A stretch of DNA of 54,034 nt from Enterovibrio gelatinilyticus (lineage in GTDB: Bacteria; Pseudomonadota; Gammaproteobacteria; Enterobacterales; Vibrionaceae). Of the stretch, positions 19,016 to 28,365 are shown piece by piece. Both the position numbers and the translations under genes were made by a program. Positions within the stretch are counted from its first letter, which is position 1. Each line of letters starts with the position of its first letter. The stretch covers positions 1 through 54,034 of the forward strand of contig NZ_JAJUBC010000037.1 in the NCBI RefSeq assembly GCF_028683095.1, written 5' to 3'. The notes under the pieces are model-generated. The model was not told where the DNA came from, did not search any database, and was given only the letters and a program-made list of their open reading frames with translations.

Positions 19016-19984
19016 CTAGAACTCATTGATAGGAAGAATAGGCGTTGGCCATGGCGTAGAAAGCCAAAGTGCATAATGTTTAATGAGCATATCACTCTGC
19101 GTGTCGAGGATATGGATAAGTCTAGGGTCCACCAAGGTGCCCGCCTGCTGCGAAATAGCCTGAAGCGCTCCAAGCACTCGCTGCTCAACGCTGCCTTCCT
19201 GCCGTTCGATTTCTGCATCCAACAACTCAGCAGCACTGACAACACGGCACTCTTCGGGGATTTTCTCCCCTTCAATTTCAGGAAAACCGGCACCGTCCCA
19301 ACGTGTGTTTTTATAAGTCAGTAGCGTAACCGACAAACACGCAAACCCTTTGGTGGCCTCCGAAAGAAGTAACATGCTTCGGCTTTCTGCAGATGTGTTA
19401 TTGCCCCCATCATCCCAAAGCTCACCAATGGCACATAACGGATACGCCAATGAAATGTCTTCCGCTTTTGATTTCGTGAGCCCATATTGCAAGGCTAACC
19501 ACTCGCACAATTGCGCTATTCGAGGCGCCGAAATCTCCACTAAGTTATTATGAAGCGCTGCCACAGCGGCAATTTGATTCATGACCAATTGGTAGTTTTC
19601 GCGCATGTTTTTCGCTCGGGATTCCCCGAGCAAATTCGCGACACGACTTCTGACCAATTCAGGGGAAACGGGTTTAATCAAAAAATCAGCAGCTCCACTT
19701 TTAAGCCCTTCCACCTCGCTCTGATATTCATCCAGTGCCGAAACTATCACCACAGGAATATGGCAAACCGTCCGTTCACTTTTTAGCTGGCGACACACTT
19801 CATAGCCGTTCATACCCGGCATCATAATATCGAGCAAGATTAAGTCGGGCTTTTGTTGCATCGTGAGTTCTATCGCACGCTCTCCACTTTTGGCAAAAAT
19901 GAGCGTGTATTGGTCTTGCAATATTGTTCTCATGACGTGCAGGTTGCTGGGTTCATCATCAACAACAAGAATTTTATATGCCAT
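19016..19984 (-). CDS. Response regulator with intact receiver and degenerate HD-GYP-like output
   Basis: The 322-residue protein has residues 3-120 as a complete receiver domain: acidic pair Asp9/Asp10, phospho-acceptor Asp52 (LLDIMMPGMNGYE), Ser82 and Lys104. Residues about 130-300 thread like an HD-GYP domain. However, the metal/catalytic HD of LHDIGK reads CAIGEL (Cys174, Ala175, Glu178). The HHE before WDG reads KNT (225-227). Only RWDGAGFP remains recognisable. It should therefore be unable to hydrolyse c-di-GMP and may bind nucleotide or a protein instead. The start at 19984 overlaps the stop of the upstream hybrid kinase-like gene by 11 bases, with GGAG nine bases upstream; an ATG at 19999 is also possible. 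The two are surely co-expressed. Confidence 0.85.
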   Translation of the reverse strand: MAYKILVVDDEPSNLHVMRTILQDQYTLIFAKSGERAIELTMQQKPDLILLDIMMPGMNGYEVCRQLKSERTVCHIPVVIVSALDEYQSEVEGLKSGAADFLIKPVSPELVRSRVANLLGESRAKNMRENYQLVMNQIAAVAALHNNLVEISAPRIAQLCEWLALQYGLTKSKAEDISLAYPLCAIGELWDDGGNNTSAESRSMLLLSEATKGFACLSVTLLTYKNTRWDGAGFPEIEGEKIPEECRVVSAAELLDAEIERQEGSVEQRVLGALQAISQQAGTLVDPRLIHILDTQSDMLIKHYALWLSTPWPTPILPINEF

Positions 19985-22900
19985 AACTTTGGACTCCATT
20001 GCGCTGCGAGTTTGGCATCTTATCCATCATGGTTAAGATCAAACTGTATGCCTCATCAAGTTCAAAACTTTCTATCGACGCGACAAACTTTGAAAGTAGT
20101 GAAGGCGCGACAAAGCTGGCCATCGTGGGGACGAGCTCTTTATATAACGTGTCGTCAAATTGACCTTCTGACAACTTACTAATAAACACTTCGGTTTTAC
20201 GAGCAAACGCTTCTTGCGATAGTTTGACTAACGCTAGGTCGCTGTCTAATTCATCAGAACGTATTCCAAGATAGGCCAGAGCCATGTCAAATGTGTTAGT
20301 CATGCAGGCCTCCAGCCCATCGAGTTTGGATTCAGCTTTTGCAATGTCTCCACCCTCTATGTAAGAAAGCAATCGTGTCATGTCTTGTTCAAGCCGCTGA
20401 AATCCTATGTGATGAGCACCATCAATGGCTTCAGAGAGCAATCGTTCTACTGCTTCGGGTTGCTCGCTTAAAATCTCTCTCACATGAAGCGAAAGACCAA
20501 AATAGTTAGTCCGGTATTCTGCTACGACACCTAACAAAATCTCTGATGTTGGCCAGTGCTGGAATGCCCATGCATCATTGAAGTATTCCCTCTCTTTTTC
20601 CTGATGTGCCAAGTTGATAGTTGTGACATTTTCATCGGCACAACCACAGCACTGCTTCAATACTTCTAGTACGGCATCACTGAAAAATGGTTTTTCAATC
20701 ACACCATCAAAACCATTCTTGGCCCATTCTTCATCAGGTGTTGGATCAACGGACAGTTTCATCGCAATGACCCTCAGCGAATCTGACCCACTTTGCTCAG
20801 ACCATTGGCGCAACGTTTCAGGAGAGGGATAACGTTGCTCATCCAAATACGCATCGAATAAGACAACATCCACCTGCTGCGTTTTAATCACGTCTTCTGC
20901 CGCCTCAATGTCCGTGAAGGTCAACACTTTCACACCTTGGCGCAACAGCATGTCTCTCAATTCTTGTTGGTTTCGTTGCACATCATCAATCACTAACACT
21001 TCTAATGGTGGCAGTGCGTAGCGAACAGTTTCACCGCTAAGCTGAGCGCTGTGTTGAGCCAAAATGATCGGTAAGTCGGCATAGACCACAGAACCATGTA
21101 TGGATTCGCCATCAAACCATAAACTGCCATTCATCAGCTCAATAAGCTGTGTCACTAAAGTGGCAGATAAGGTTTGGCCTGATTTTTCCGCATCTGCAGT
21201 CAACGCTTTATCGTTTTCAAAGGAGTAACTCGCCACCGCAAAACGCACCATATCGCCTGTCGGGAGGACGTGAAGCGCGACGTTACCTTTGTCGGTTTTC
21301 GTTAACGCACTTCGCATCATGTTTTGGAGTAACTGCTTAATGCGGCGAGAATCACCCACGTAATGCTCTCTGAGATGGTGGCTGTAATGAAGAGACACCT
21401 GCAACTCTCGGGCTTGTACCGTTTCTCTAGCAATAAACTCTATTTGACGGCAAAGCTGAACTAACGAGAAATCATTGATGTCGAGCGGCAAAGATTGGCT
21501 TTCTAGTTTCGAGGTATCAAGAATGTCATTGATGAGCTTCAATAAGCTGTTACCCGATTCTCGGATGACTTCCAAATGATGACGATGAATGGGATTATTT
21601 TGTTCGTCGATCAACACTTCCGTTAACCCCAATATCGAGTTCATTGGAGAACGAAACTCATAACTCATGTTTGCCAGAAATGAAGCTTTCGACTGTGATG
21701 CCTTATCTGCTAAGCGTATTTTCTCTTCGATCTCTTTTTCTTCTTCTCGCTTGTCGGTAATGTCGACAATGATGCCGTCAATCCACGCACTGCCATCCTC
21801 GGCACGATAACTATGACCAATTTCCCAAAACCATTTTTCCTCGTCGTCTCGGCTCATGAACCGATACTCACAGTCATATTTTCCGTTCCGCCTTGATGCG
21901 ACTTCCCTCGTTTTACGATAATTCGCAGTATCTTCAACGTGAATCCTATCAACAAAGTGAGAAACGCCATTCTCACCAGTCAGTATGGATGCGCTATACC
22001 CCGTCATCGACTTCGCGGCTTCGCTGATATACACCATATGACGCGTCGCACCAGTCATTTCTCGAAAGGCCATACACGGGAGATTGGCCACTAAGGATCG
22101 GTATTGTTTTGCATTCTCTCTCAACGCCCACGCAAGGTGTCGCTGCTCTGAGATGTCAGAAATAATGCCAACAAAACAATGTTCATCGCCCTTCTGCTGA
22201 TATCCAATGGCCAACCTCACTGGAAACACAGAACCATCTTTGTGCTTTGCCATCACCTCACGGACACTATTCACTACCCCTGACTCTCGATTATCGAGAA
22301 AATTATGAATGTACATGTCGTGTCGATGCTGATGCTCATCAGTAACCAAGATACGGATGTTTTTACCCACAGCGTCTGATGCATACCAGCCAAACACTTT
22401 TTCTGCTGCAGGGTTAAAGAAGGTAATCTTGCCTTTGCTATCGATAGAAATAACCGCTTCGGTTGCTGTCTCTAGAATTGAATCTAGCTTTTCCTCTCTC
22501 TGCCCGAGTCGAATCGCTTGCGCTTTTACGCTGAAGTAAGCATTCGCCAACAGGCTAAACAACAATACAAAGCTGACAATAAATGTCAGGATCATCAAAA
22601 CATCCCGCACCTCATAGGGACGCAAGTCAATGCGGTTGGGCTGCGAAGACAGTGAAATCGCTTCGCACGAGAGTATTGCGCATAGGAGCAACGCCAGCGC
22701 AAAACACAAACCACTGGTTAACGCCCCAGAGATATCCCGTTCCTGCGTCACGCTCCTCTGTTTGGAAAAACGTGACCACAATGCAAACGTGATTAACGCT
22801 CCCCCTACCGCCGAAGCCATGGTGAAAACAGCCATATCAAAATGTGCAATCGCGACACCATTAATACCGGCATACACCAAGATATTTTGCACAACCATTG

Positions 22901-23306
22901 ACACAGATAGCATCCCTGCGGCCATGAATATTTTAATCGGTGGATTCGATTGATAAGCAACCAGCCTCAATGCAACCAAATTAAAATAGAAAGTGATAAC
23001 CGTTGGCATAGCAAACATGGCAGGCAAAAAGCCTTCATTTTGAAACGATGACACCGATAGCACGGTCGCAATGGGCATCAGTGCCATGCCTACAGTCAAC
23101 GCAACCGCATTCACTAAAATTGGGGAAAATTGAAACAGAGAGGATCTTTTTTCCTGCAAAGGCCTATGCAAGAAAGCAAACGTCACCGTCGCGAACGTTG
23201 CCACCGATGCTGTCAGCAATACCCACGGCCCTGTGAAGCTGTGTGGCAAAGGCTGAAACGTCACGGAAGGCAGGAAAAATAATGACAATGATTCAATAAT
23301 TGACAT
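19974..23306 (-). CDS. Hybrid histidine kinase-like membrane sensor with degenerate catalytic sites
   Basis: The 1110-residue product has about seven membrane helices in residues 20-260, arranged like an MHYT-type sensor but with no MHYT motif. A PAS domain spans about 270-390 and a second, PAC-like, about 400-520. A coiled linker and a HisKA-like region follow, then an ATPase-like region (about 640-750), a receiver (about 765-880) and an Hpt-like helical domain (about 920-1010). The H-box reads SYEFRSPMN, so the phospho-His is Tyr549. The N-box Asn is Ser666. No DTGIG box is visible. The receiver keeps Asp774/775, Asp818 and Lys872, but has Lys850 at the usual Thr/Ser. The Hpt His position is Ser958. 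It looks like a pseudokinase or scaffold. It is the first gene of a two-gene unit with the response regulator. Confidence 0.85.
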   Translation of the reverse strand: MSIIESLSLFFLPSVTFQPLPHSFTGPWVLLTASVATFATVTFAFLHRPLQEKRSSLFQFSPILVNAVALTVGMALMPIATVLSVSSFQNEGFLPAMFAMPTVITFYFNLVALRLVAYQSNPPIKIFMAAGMLSVSMVVQNILVYAGINGVAIAHFDMAVFTMASAVGGALITFALWSRFSKQRSVTQERDISGALTSGLCFALALLLCAILSCEAISLSSQPNRIDLRPYEVRDVLMILTFIVSFVLLFSLLANAYFSVKAQAIRLGQREEKLDSILETATEAVISIDSKGKITFFNPAAEKVFGWYASDAVGKNIRILVTDEHQHRHDMYIHNFLDNRESGVVNSVREVMAKHKDGSVFPVRLAIGYQQKGDEHCFVGIISDISEQRHLAWALRENAKQYRSLVANLPCMAFREMTGATRHMVYISEAAKSMTGYSASILTGENGVSHFVDRIHVEDTANYRKTREVASRRNGKYDCEYRFMSRDDEEKWFWEIGHSYRAEDGSAWIDGIIVDITDKREEEKEIEEKIRLADKASQSKASFLANMSYEFRSPMNSILGLTEVLIDEQNNPIHRHHLEVIRESGNSLLKLINDILDTSKLESQSLPLDINDFSLVQLCRQIEFIARETVQARELQVSLHYSHHLREHYVGDSRRIKQLLQNMMRSALTKTDKGNVALHVLPTGDMVRFAVASYSFENDKALTADAEKSGQTLSATLVTQLIELMNGSLWFDGESIHGSVVYADLPIILAQHSAQLSGETVRYALPPLEVLVIDDVQRNQQELRDMLLRQGVKVLTFTDIEAAEDVIKTQQVDVVLFDAYLDEQRYPSPETLRQWSEQSGSDSLRVIAMKLSVDPTPDEEWAKNGFDGVIEKPFFSDAVLEVLKQCCGCADENVTTINLAHQEKEREYFNDAWAFQHWPTSEILLGVVAEYRTNYFGLSLHVREILSEQPEAVERLLSEAIDGAHHIGFQRLEQDMTRLLSYIEGGDIAKAESKLDGLEACMTNTFDMALAYLGIRSDELDSDLALVKLSQEAFARKTEVFISKLSEGQFDDTLYKELVPTMASFVAPSLLSKFVASIESFELDEAYSLILTMMDKMPNSQRNGVQSYGI

Positions 23307-23395
23307 GCATGCTACCGATTTAACTCAAAGTGATACGCAGGGATCTTGCTCAATAAAGAGATTTTCACCTCTTTAATGAGACACCTATAAGCGTA

Positions 23396-23431
23396 GTCAA
23401 GAATCGGCAAGCGTCGTCAAGAATTGGCGTG
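23396..23431. repeat. Short imperfect direct repeat
   Basis: GTCAAGAATCGGCAAGC and GTCAAGAATTGGCGTGC lie almost end to end (13 of the first 17 bases plus one or two more match). They sit in the gap between the hybrid kinase-like gene start and the nuclease terminator. This may be an operator pair or promoter-proximal repeat for the kinase gene. Confidence 0.5.
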
Positions 23432-23452
23432 CAACCCTTTAAAAGATGGATG

Positions 23453-23476
23453 AAAAAAAGGCTCCCGAAGGAGCCT
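23453..23476 (-). terminator. Rho-independent terminator of the nuclease gene
   Basis: On the minus strand AGGCTCC-TTCG-GGAGCCT followed by TTTTTT, 20 bases after the stop codon of the secreted nuclease gene. Confidence 0.92.
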
Positions 23477-23496
23477 ATTGTTTGGCAAAGATGCTG

Positions 23497-26316
23497 TTAC
23501 TTAATATTGCAGCTAAAGCGACGGAACACCGCCTTGGTTTTCTCGTCAAGCGTGGCTTGGCCACATGGGATATCAATGAATCCCCACAGGCGCATGCCTA
23601 GCGAGACTGAATCACCAAAGCCAATCCCTTGATCAGCGAGGAATTGACTATCTTGGTTGTACTTACGATTACTTTTCCAACGTAACCAAGGGCGTGATGA
23701 ATCCACTTGTCCATTGATCGTAGGTTGCACCCAGAAAAAGCTCTTGTTCTTAAATCTCAGAGTGAACTTCTGCGGTGCTACTGCATACTGCAGGCTAATC
23801 ACAACGGGGTCGTGGTCGGACGAAGAATAGGCGTTATCTGATTTAACCAAATCGCCAGTGAAACGTCCGGAGTACTCAAATAATGAACTCTCTACCGAGT
23901 TAATGTGCCAATCTTCAACCCCTGTGACTTTCTCCACCACACTGGCATTACCAACAGCATGATCTAAGCTGCCCAGTTCACCATCAAAGGTGTAAGAGAA
24001 CGCATCATCACCAAGCGCATACATTGCCAAATTCACGTAGCCAAAACCATCTCCAACTTCTCGCGCAACGTCGTCGAGCGTGACGCCAGCAATGGATGTC
24101 CCCGCAGCGGTTACAATCTTGCGTTCGGCACTCGCTGAATCGTAGTCAGTAAAGACACGCATCGGATCTTCTCGCCCGTAGGCATTAAAATCACCCAATG
24201 CAATCACATCACCTTGAATGTCGCTGAGCGCATTGCCCAGTGTTTCTGCCGCAGAAACACGGAATTCATTACAGCGACCTTGAAGATCGGCAGGGTCGTC
24301 ACTGAACTCACCCGCAATCCAGTCTTCATAGCAACCTGAGCCTTTCGATTTGAAATGGCTCACCGCCACAGAAAGTGTTTCACCTTCAACCACATTGAAC
24401 GTTTGTAGCAAGCTATCACGTTGGAACTTGTCCAATTGACGCGTTTCGCCATCAGGATTTTCACCCGAAATATGCTGTTCAGGCATACGTACAACCACTG
24501 CATCACCCGATAGAGACACAACTGCATCACGGTAAATCACGGCAACTTGAATGGCATCCCCTCCTAGGAATGCTCCTTCAGTCAGATCGGCAGCAGCAGG
24601 AGTAATATACGAATAATGCTCCGCTTCATCGGCAAAGCGACTGTTTAATTCCGCCACCAAATTAGCCAATGCGCCCGTATCCGCAAATCCGTTATTTTCG
24701 ATTTCCATCAAGCCAACAATATCCGCATCCATTGCGGTCAGTGCATTCACGATTTTTGCTTGTTGCAACGCAAATTCCGCCGCGTCTTTCGTGCCACGGT
24801 TACAACCACGAGATGCATCCGCATCTGCTTGGTCATCACACGTCACATTCAGAGCACCACCAATCGCACTGGCGCTGGTGAAATAGTTCAGTACGTTAAA
24901 GCTAGCGACTTTCAGGTTGGTGTTATCAAATGTTTGTGGTGCAGCCGTTCTGTCTTGCTCACGCACAAAGTCTCCTGCAGTGAGCTCATTCGTTACCACC
25001 AGACGGTAATCACTAAAGCTATAGCCCAACACACCTTCCAGATTAGTGACCGTATCTCCGACCCGGATATAACCTTGCTCGGCATCTAGTCCAGGGAAGT
25101 AAGGGACAACGCCATCTGGCGCTTTTTCATCTGACTCTATAAACAGTTGGTTGGCATCGTTCGCCGCCGCCAAATCTGCTGCTTCTTGTGAGCCAGCAAT
25201 ATGAAGCTGCGTTGGCTTGAATAATGGTGCTTCATGGGACAACACCATATTGTTTCTGAACGCATCAAAGTCAAAGCCGAAGTTACGTGTCACTACCATC
25301 TCGCTGGTTTGCGTCAAACGTACCTTCATCCCTTCATGACGCTCCAGTGCATCATCAAGAGACTCGCCCTCGCTGACCGCAAGTTCGGTCGCTGCCAATT
25401 CGCCAACTGTCTCGATGACTTCCCACTTATCGCCTGATGCATCAAGCTCGGTGAGATTGAAGAATTCTTTAACTTTGCCTCCAGCACATACCTGCATTCC
25501 GGGCTCGATGTCGGTTGGCGCTTGGCCTGTAAACACAAATAAACCATCAGACGTGGCTGAATCTCCGTCACCATTGGCATCTTGAATCCAAAAGCCCTTG
25601 TACAAGCTCGTCGTGACCGCAGTAACGACACCGGACACAAAGTAGCTATCTTCACTTTCAAAGCTGCCATCAGGTACTAGAGGACTGCGCGCACCACTGC
25701 CTTGTACCGCATAGGTTGGCGTCAAGGTCTCGTCATCACATGTGAAGGTATTTCCTCCCCCACCTCCGCCGCCATCACAAGCATCAAGGCCGCTGCACCC
25801 CAATCCATCAAAGGTATCTTGTGCGTATGATTGCCATTCAATCGACGAATCAAACGCCGTCGTGATATCGGTGCGACCAGTGCTGCCATCTTGACGGCGC
25901 AGCGTCGTATTCACCGCATAGTTCGAACCCAGTGCGAGTTCGCCTAAGCTATCAATAATGTTATCGCCATCATCGACCAAAGCCACAACATCATTGCCGT
26001 TAAATCCTAAGGAACCCGTAGTGATCTGACTGACATCTGTAATATCTGCAGAAGCGCTACTGTGTCCAACAACGAAGCTGTCACCCGCCGCCAATGAACC
26101 CGATAACGCAATGGTCGATGAGAAAGTGGTGTTACTGTTGAACGCGAGTTTAAGCGACCAGTTATCAAGGTTTACCGCAGAGGCACCGAGGTTGGAAATT
26201 TCAATTGCCTTATTATTTGATGAACCTTCGACATACTCGGTTATCAATACGTCTGCGCTGGCAGGCAAAGCCACACTTAATGCGAGAGCTAGGGAGCTCC
26301 ATGTTGAGATCTTCAT
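23497..26316 (-). CDS. xds: Secreted ExeM/NucH-type extracellular endonuclease (Xds-like)
   Basis: The 939-residue precursor has a signal peptide at residues 1-21 (cleavage after LPASA). A lamin-tail domain (about 22-150, opening VLITEYVEGSSNNKAIEI) leads into a Gly-rich linker GGGGGGG and an OB-like segment (about 200-450). An endonuclease/exonuclease/phosphatase domain follows (about 470-850), with the metal Glu in LMEIENNGF, GDFNAYGRED and the terminal SDHDPVV. It degrades extracellular DNA, for phosphate and nucleoside scavenging and biofilm/NET escape; Xds of V. cholerae is the nearest named relative, also next to trpS. The C-terminal 75 residues form an extra Trp/Lys-rich domain ending in two cysteines, and no GlyGly-CTERM sorting tail is present. 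AGGA precedes the ATG. Confidence 0.9.
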   Translation of the reverse strand: MKISTWSSLALALSVALPASADVLITEYVEGSSNNKAIEISNLGASAVNLDNWSLKLAFNSNTTFSSTIALSGSLAAGDSFVVGHSSASADITDVSQITTGSLGFNGNDVVALVDDGDNIIDSLGELALGSNYAVNTTLRRQDGSTGRTDITTAFDSSIEWQSYAQDTFDGLGCSGLDACDGGGGGGGNTFTCDDETLTPTYAVQGSGARSPLVPDGSFESEDSYFVSGVVTAVTTSLYKGFWIQDANGDGDSATSDGLFVFTGQAPTDIEPGMQVCAGGKVKEFFNLTELDASGDKWEVIETVGELAATELAVSEGESLDDALERHEGMKVRLTQTSEMVVTRNFGFDFDAFRNNMVLSHEAPLFKPTQLHIAGSQEAADLAAANDANQLFIESDEKAPDGVVPYFPGLDAEQGYIRVGDTVTNLEGVLGYSFSDYRLVVTNELTAGDFVREQDRTAAPQTFDNTNLKVASFNVLNYFTSASAIGGALNVTCDDQADADASRGCNRGTKDAAEFALQQAKIVNALTAMDADIVGLMEIENNGFADTGALANLVAELNSRFADEAEHYSYITPAAADLTEGAFLGGDAIQVAVIYRDAVVSLSGDAVVVRMPEQHISGENPDGETRQLDKFQRDSLLQTFNVVEGETLSVAVSHFKSKGSGCYEDWIAGEFSDDPADLQGRCNEFRVSAAETLGNALSDIQGDVIALGDFNAYGREDPMRVFTDYDSASAERKIVTAAGTSIAGVTLDDVAREVGDGFGYVNLAMYALGDDAFSYTFDGELGSLDHAVGNASVVEKVTGVEDWHINSVESSLFEYSGRFTGDLVKSDNAYSSSDHDPVVISLQYAVAPQKFTLRFKNKSFFWVQPTINGQVDSSRPWLRWKSNRKYNQDSQFLADQGIGFGDSVSLGMRLWGFIDIPCGQATLDEKTKAVFRRFSCNIK

Positions 26317-26517
26317 TTGCTGTCCTTTTTTGCGTGCGAAGTCATAAACACAACAAATGATTTAACAGCCTGAGATTTCATTTGCGTGATGAAAACCGCA
26401 GATCGCCGAAAGAAGGAAGGGCGTTTGTTCGGGAAATTGGATATTGATGCAAGCTTCAACACAAAACGAAATCGTTAAGTTCGTCGCAAGTTAAGGGATA
26501 TTGGCGAGACTAGAAAC

Positions 26518-26545
26518 AAAAAAAGCAGCGCGAACGCTGCTTTTT
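26518..26545 (-). terminator. Rho-independent terminator of trpS
   Basis: On the minus strand AAAAGCAGCG-TTCG-CGCTGCTTTT, extended by more T residues, 20 bases after the trpS stop. Both flanks carry A/T runs, so it could also act on the opposite strand. Confidence 0.92.
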
Positions 26546-26563
26546 GGTATTCAACGGTGCACG

Positions 26564-27580
26564 TTAAGGGCGAGTCACAAAACCCACGGCTTCGTACACT
26601 TTCTTCAAGGTAACGGCTGCACGCTCAGAGGCTTTTTCTGCACCCGCTTTCATCACTTGATCCAAGTAAGCACGATCTTGACGGAATTCTGCATAACGCT
26701 GCTGAACAGGCTCAAGCATAGCGACAACGGCCTCTGCGGTGTCCGTCTTCAAATGACCATACATTTTGTCGGCGTAGTCTGCTTCAATCTCAGCAAACGT
26801 TTTGCCCGTTGCAACGGACATCAAACCCATTAAGTTCGCCACACCCGGCTTATTTTGAATATCAAAAAGAACGCGTGGTGGCTCTTCTGAGTCAGTCATT
26901 GCACGTTTAATTTTCTTCGCAATAGCTTTCGGATCTTCAAGCAGGCCAATCACATTATTGCGGTTATCATCAGACTTCGACATTTTCTTCGTCGGATCTT
27001 GAAGACTCATTACTCGTGCACCCACTTGTGGGATATACGGTTCTGGCACACTGAATACGTCGCCGTACACGTTGTTGAAACGAGTTGCGACATCACGCGC
27101 CAGTTCCAAGTGTTGCTTCTGGTCATTACCCACAGGCACTTGATTGGCTTGATACAGAAGAATGTCTGCTGCCATCAATACTGGGTATCCGAACAAGCCG
27201 GCGTTAATGTTTTCTGCGTGACGTGCTGATTTGTCTTTGAACTGGGTCATGCGGTTAAGCTCACCCATTTGTGTATAGCAGTTCAGCACCCAACCCAATT
27301 GTGCGTGTTCAGGCACATGCGATTGAATGAACAGGTTACTTTTTTCAGGACTCACGCCTACCGCTAGGCATAAAGCGAGAGAGTCCAGTGTTGCTTCACG
27401 CAGCTTTTCTGCTTCCTGACGAACAGTGATCGCATGCAAGTCTACGATGCAGTACTGGCAATCGAAGTCATCTTGCATTTGTTCCCACTGACGCAAAGCT
27501 CCGATGTAGTTGCCGATACTAAGTTCACCGGAAGGTTGAACACCGCTAAGTACAATGGGTTTGGTCGAAGGATTACTCAT
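26564..27580 (-). CDS. trpS: Tryptophanyl-tRNA synthetase
   Basis: The 338-residue class-I aminoacyl-tRNA synthetase has the HIGH-equivalent [20 protein letters not shown] near residue 10 and the KMSKS loop KKMSKSDDN near 195. It charges tRNA-Trp in the cytosol. The ATG at 27580 gives the canonical [18 protein letters not shown] start; a longer in-frame extension upstream is not typical. It is the last gene of the rpe-gph-trpS run, as in the E. coli dam superoperon, and is closed by a strong terminator. Confidence 0.97.
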   Translation of the reverse strand: MSNPSTKPIVLSGVQPSGELSIGNYIGALRQWEQMQDDFDCQYCIVDLHAITVRQEAEKLREATLDSLALCLAVGVSPEKSNLFIQSHVPEHAQLGWVLNCYTQMGELNRMTQFKDKSARHAENINAGLFGYPVLMAADILLYQANQVPVGNDQKQHLELARDVATRFNNVYGDVFSVPEPYIPQVGARVMSLQDPTKKMSKSDDNRNNVIGLLEDPKAIAKKIKRAMTDSEEPPRVLFDIQNKPGVANLMGLMSVATGKTFAEIEADYADKMYGHLKTDTAEAVVAMLEPVQQRYAEFRQDRAYLDQVMKAGAEKASERAAVTLKKVYEAVGFVTRP

Positions 27581-27663
27581 GTTCTTTCTGTTCCTGTCAG
27601 TCAATTCAGCCAGCGTGACCACACGCTGGCTGTCTGTTCGAGAAAATTCTAATCGTTTTTAAT

Positions 27664-28362
27664 TTACGCTGTTTTTTCGGTGCTGAGAACCGTTAAAAGC
27701 TGATTGAAGTGTTCAGCAACAAACTCTGGAGCGCTGTCGCTGATAGGCTCTCCATAGTTGTACCCGTAAGTCAGGCCAACCGAGGCAAATCCTGCATTTT
27801 TTGCGGCAAGAATATCGTTTTTAGAATCACCGACCATCAGCATTTGGTCGTTGCTTAGACCATGCTTATCACGAAGACTAAACAAACCTTCAGGATCTGG
27901 CTTGTTGGTTGGCAAAGAGTCCCCACCAATCACATCGGTAAAACAATGCGCGAGATCCAAGTCAGCCAGAATTTCTGGCACAAATTGATACGGCTTGTTA
28001 GTGACAATACCTAGTGTGTAGCCTGCGGCTAGCAAAGCACTCAGGGTTTCTCTTACGCCTGGGTAAACGATGGTTTTACCATGCCCATTGTTGGCATAGT
28101 GAAAATCAAAACGTTCGCGCACTTGGCGATAAAGAGATTCATCGATGTCCGGACGAATTGTCACACTTTGGCTAAGTGCGCGCTTGAGCATAATCTCAGC
28201 GCCGTTACCAATCCAATTACGCACTTCGTCGTCAGTCACTGTATACAGATTAACATCTGCCAATGCCATACGAATGCCTTCAGCCAAATCTGGCACGCTA
28301 TCTACCAAGGTGCCATCTAGATCAAACGCGATGTATTTGATCGATTCAAAAGTTACCGTCAC
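27664..28362 (-). CDS. gph: Phosphoglycolate phosphatase
   Basis: The 232-residue HAD-superfamily enzyme has motif I AFDLDGTLVDSVPDL (Asp nucleophile near residue 14), motif II with VTNKPYQ, motif III in NKPDPEGL, and motif IV MVGDSKNDILAAKNAG. It dephosphorylates 2-phosphoglycolate made by oxidative DNA damage repair. The start is a GTG at 28362 with AGGA about nine bases upstream, partly inside the rpe stop region. It is translationally close to rpe (three-base gap). Confidence 0.95.
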   Translation of the reverse strand: MTVTFESIKYIAFDLDGTLVDSVPDLAEGIRMALADVNLYTVTDDEVRNWIGNGAEIMLKRALSQSVTIRPDIDESLYRQVRERFDFHYANNGHGKTIVYPGVRETLSALLAAGYTLGIVTNKPYQFVPEILADLDLAHCFTDVIGGDSLPTNKPDPEGLFSLRDKHGLSNDQMLMVGDSKNDILAAKNAGFASVGLTYGYNYGEPISDSAPEFVAEHFNQLLTVLSTEKTA

Positions 28363-28365
28363 GAA

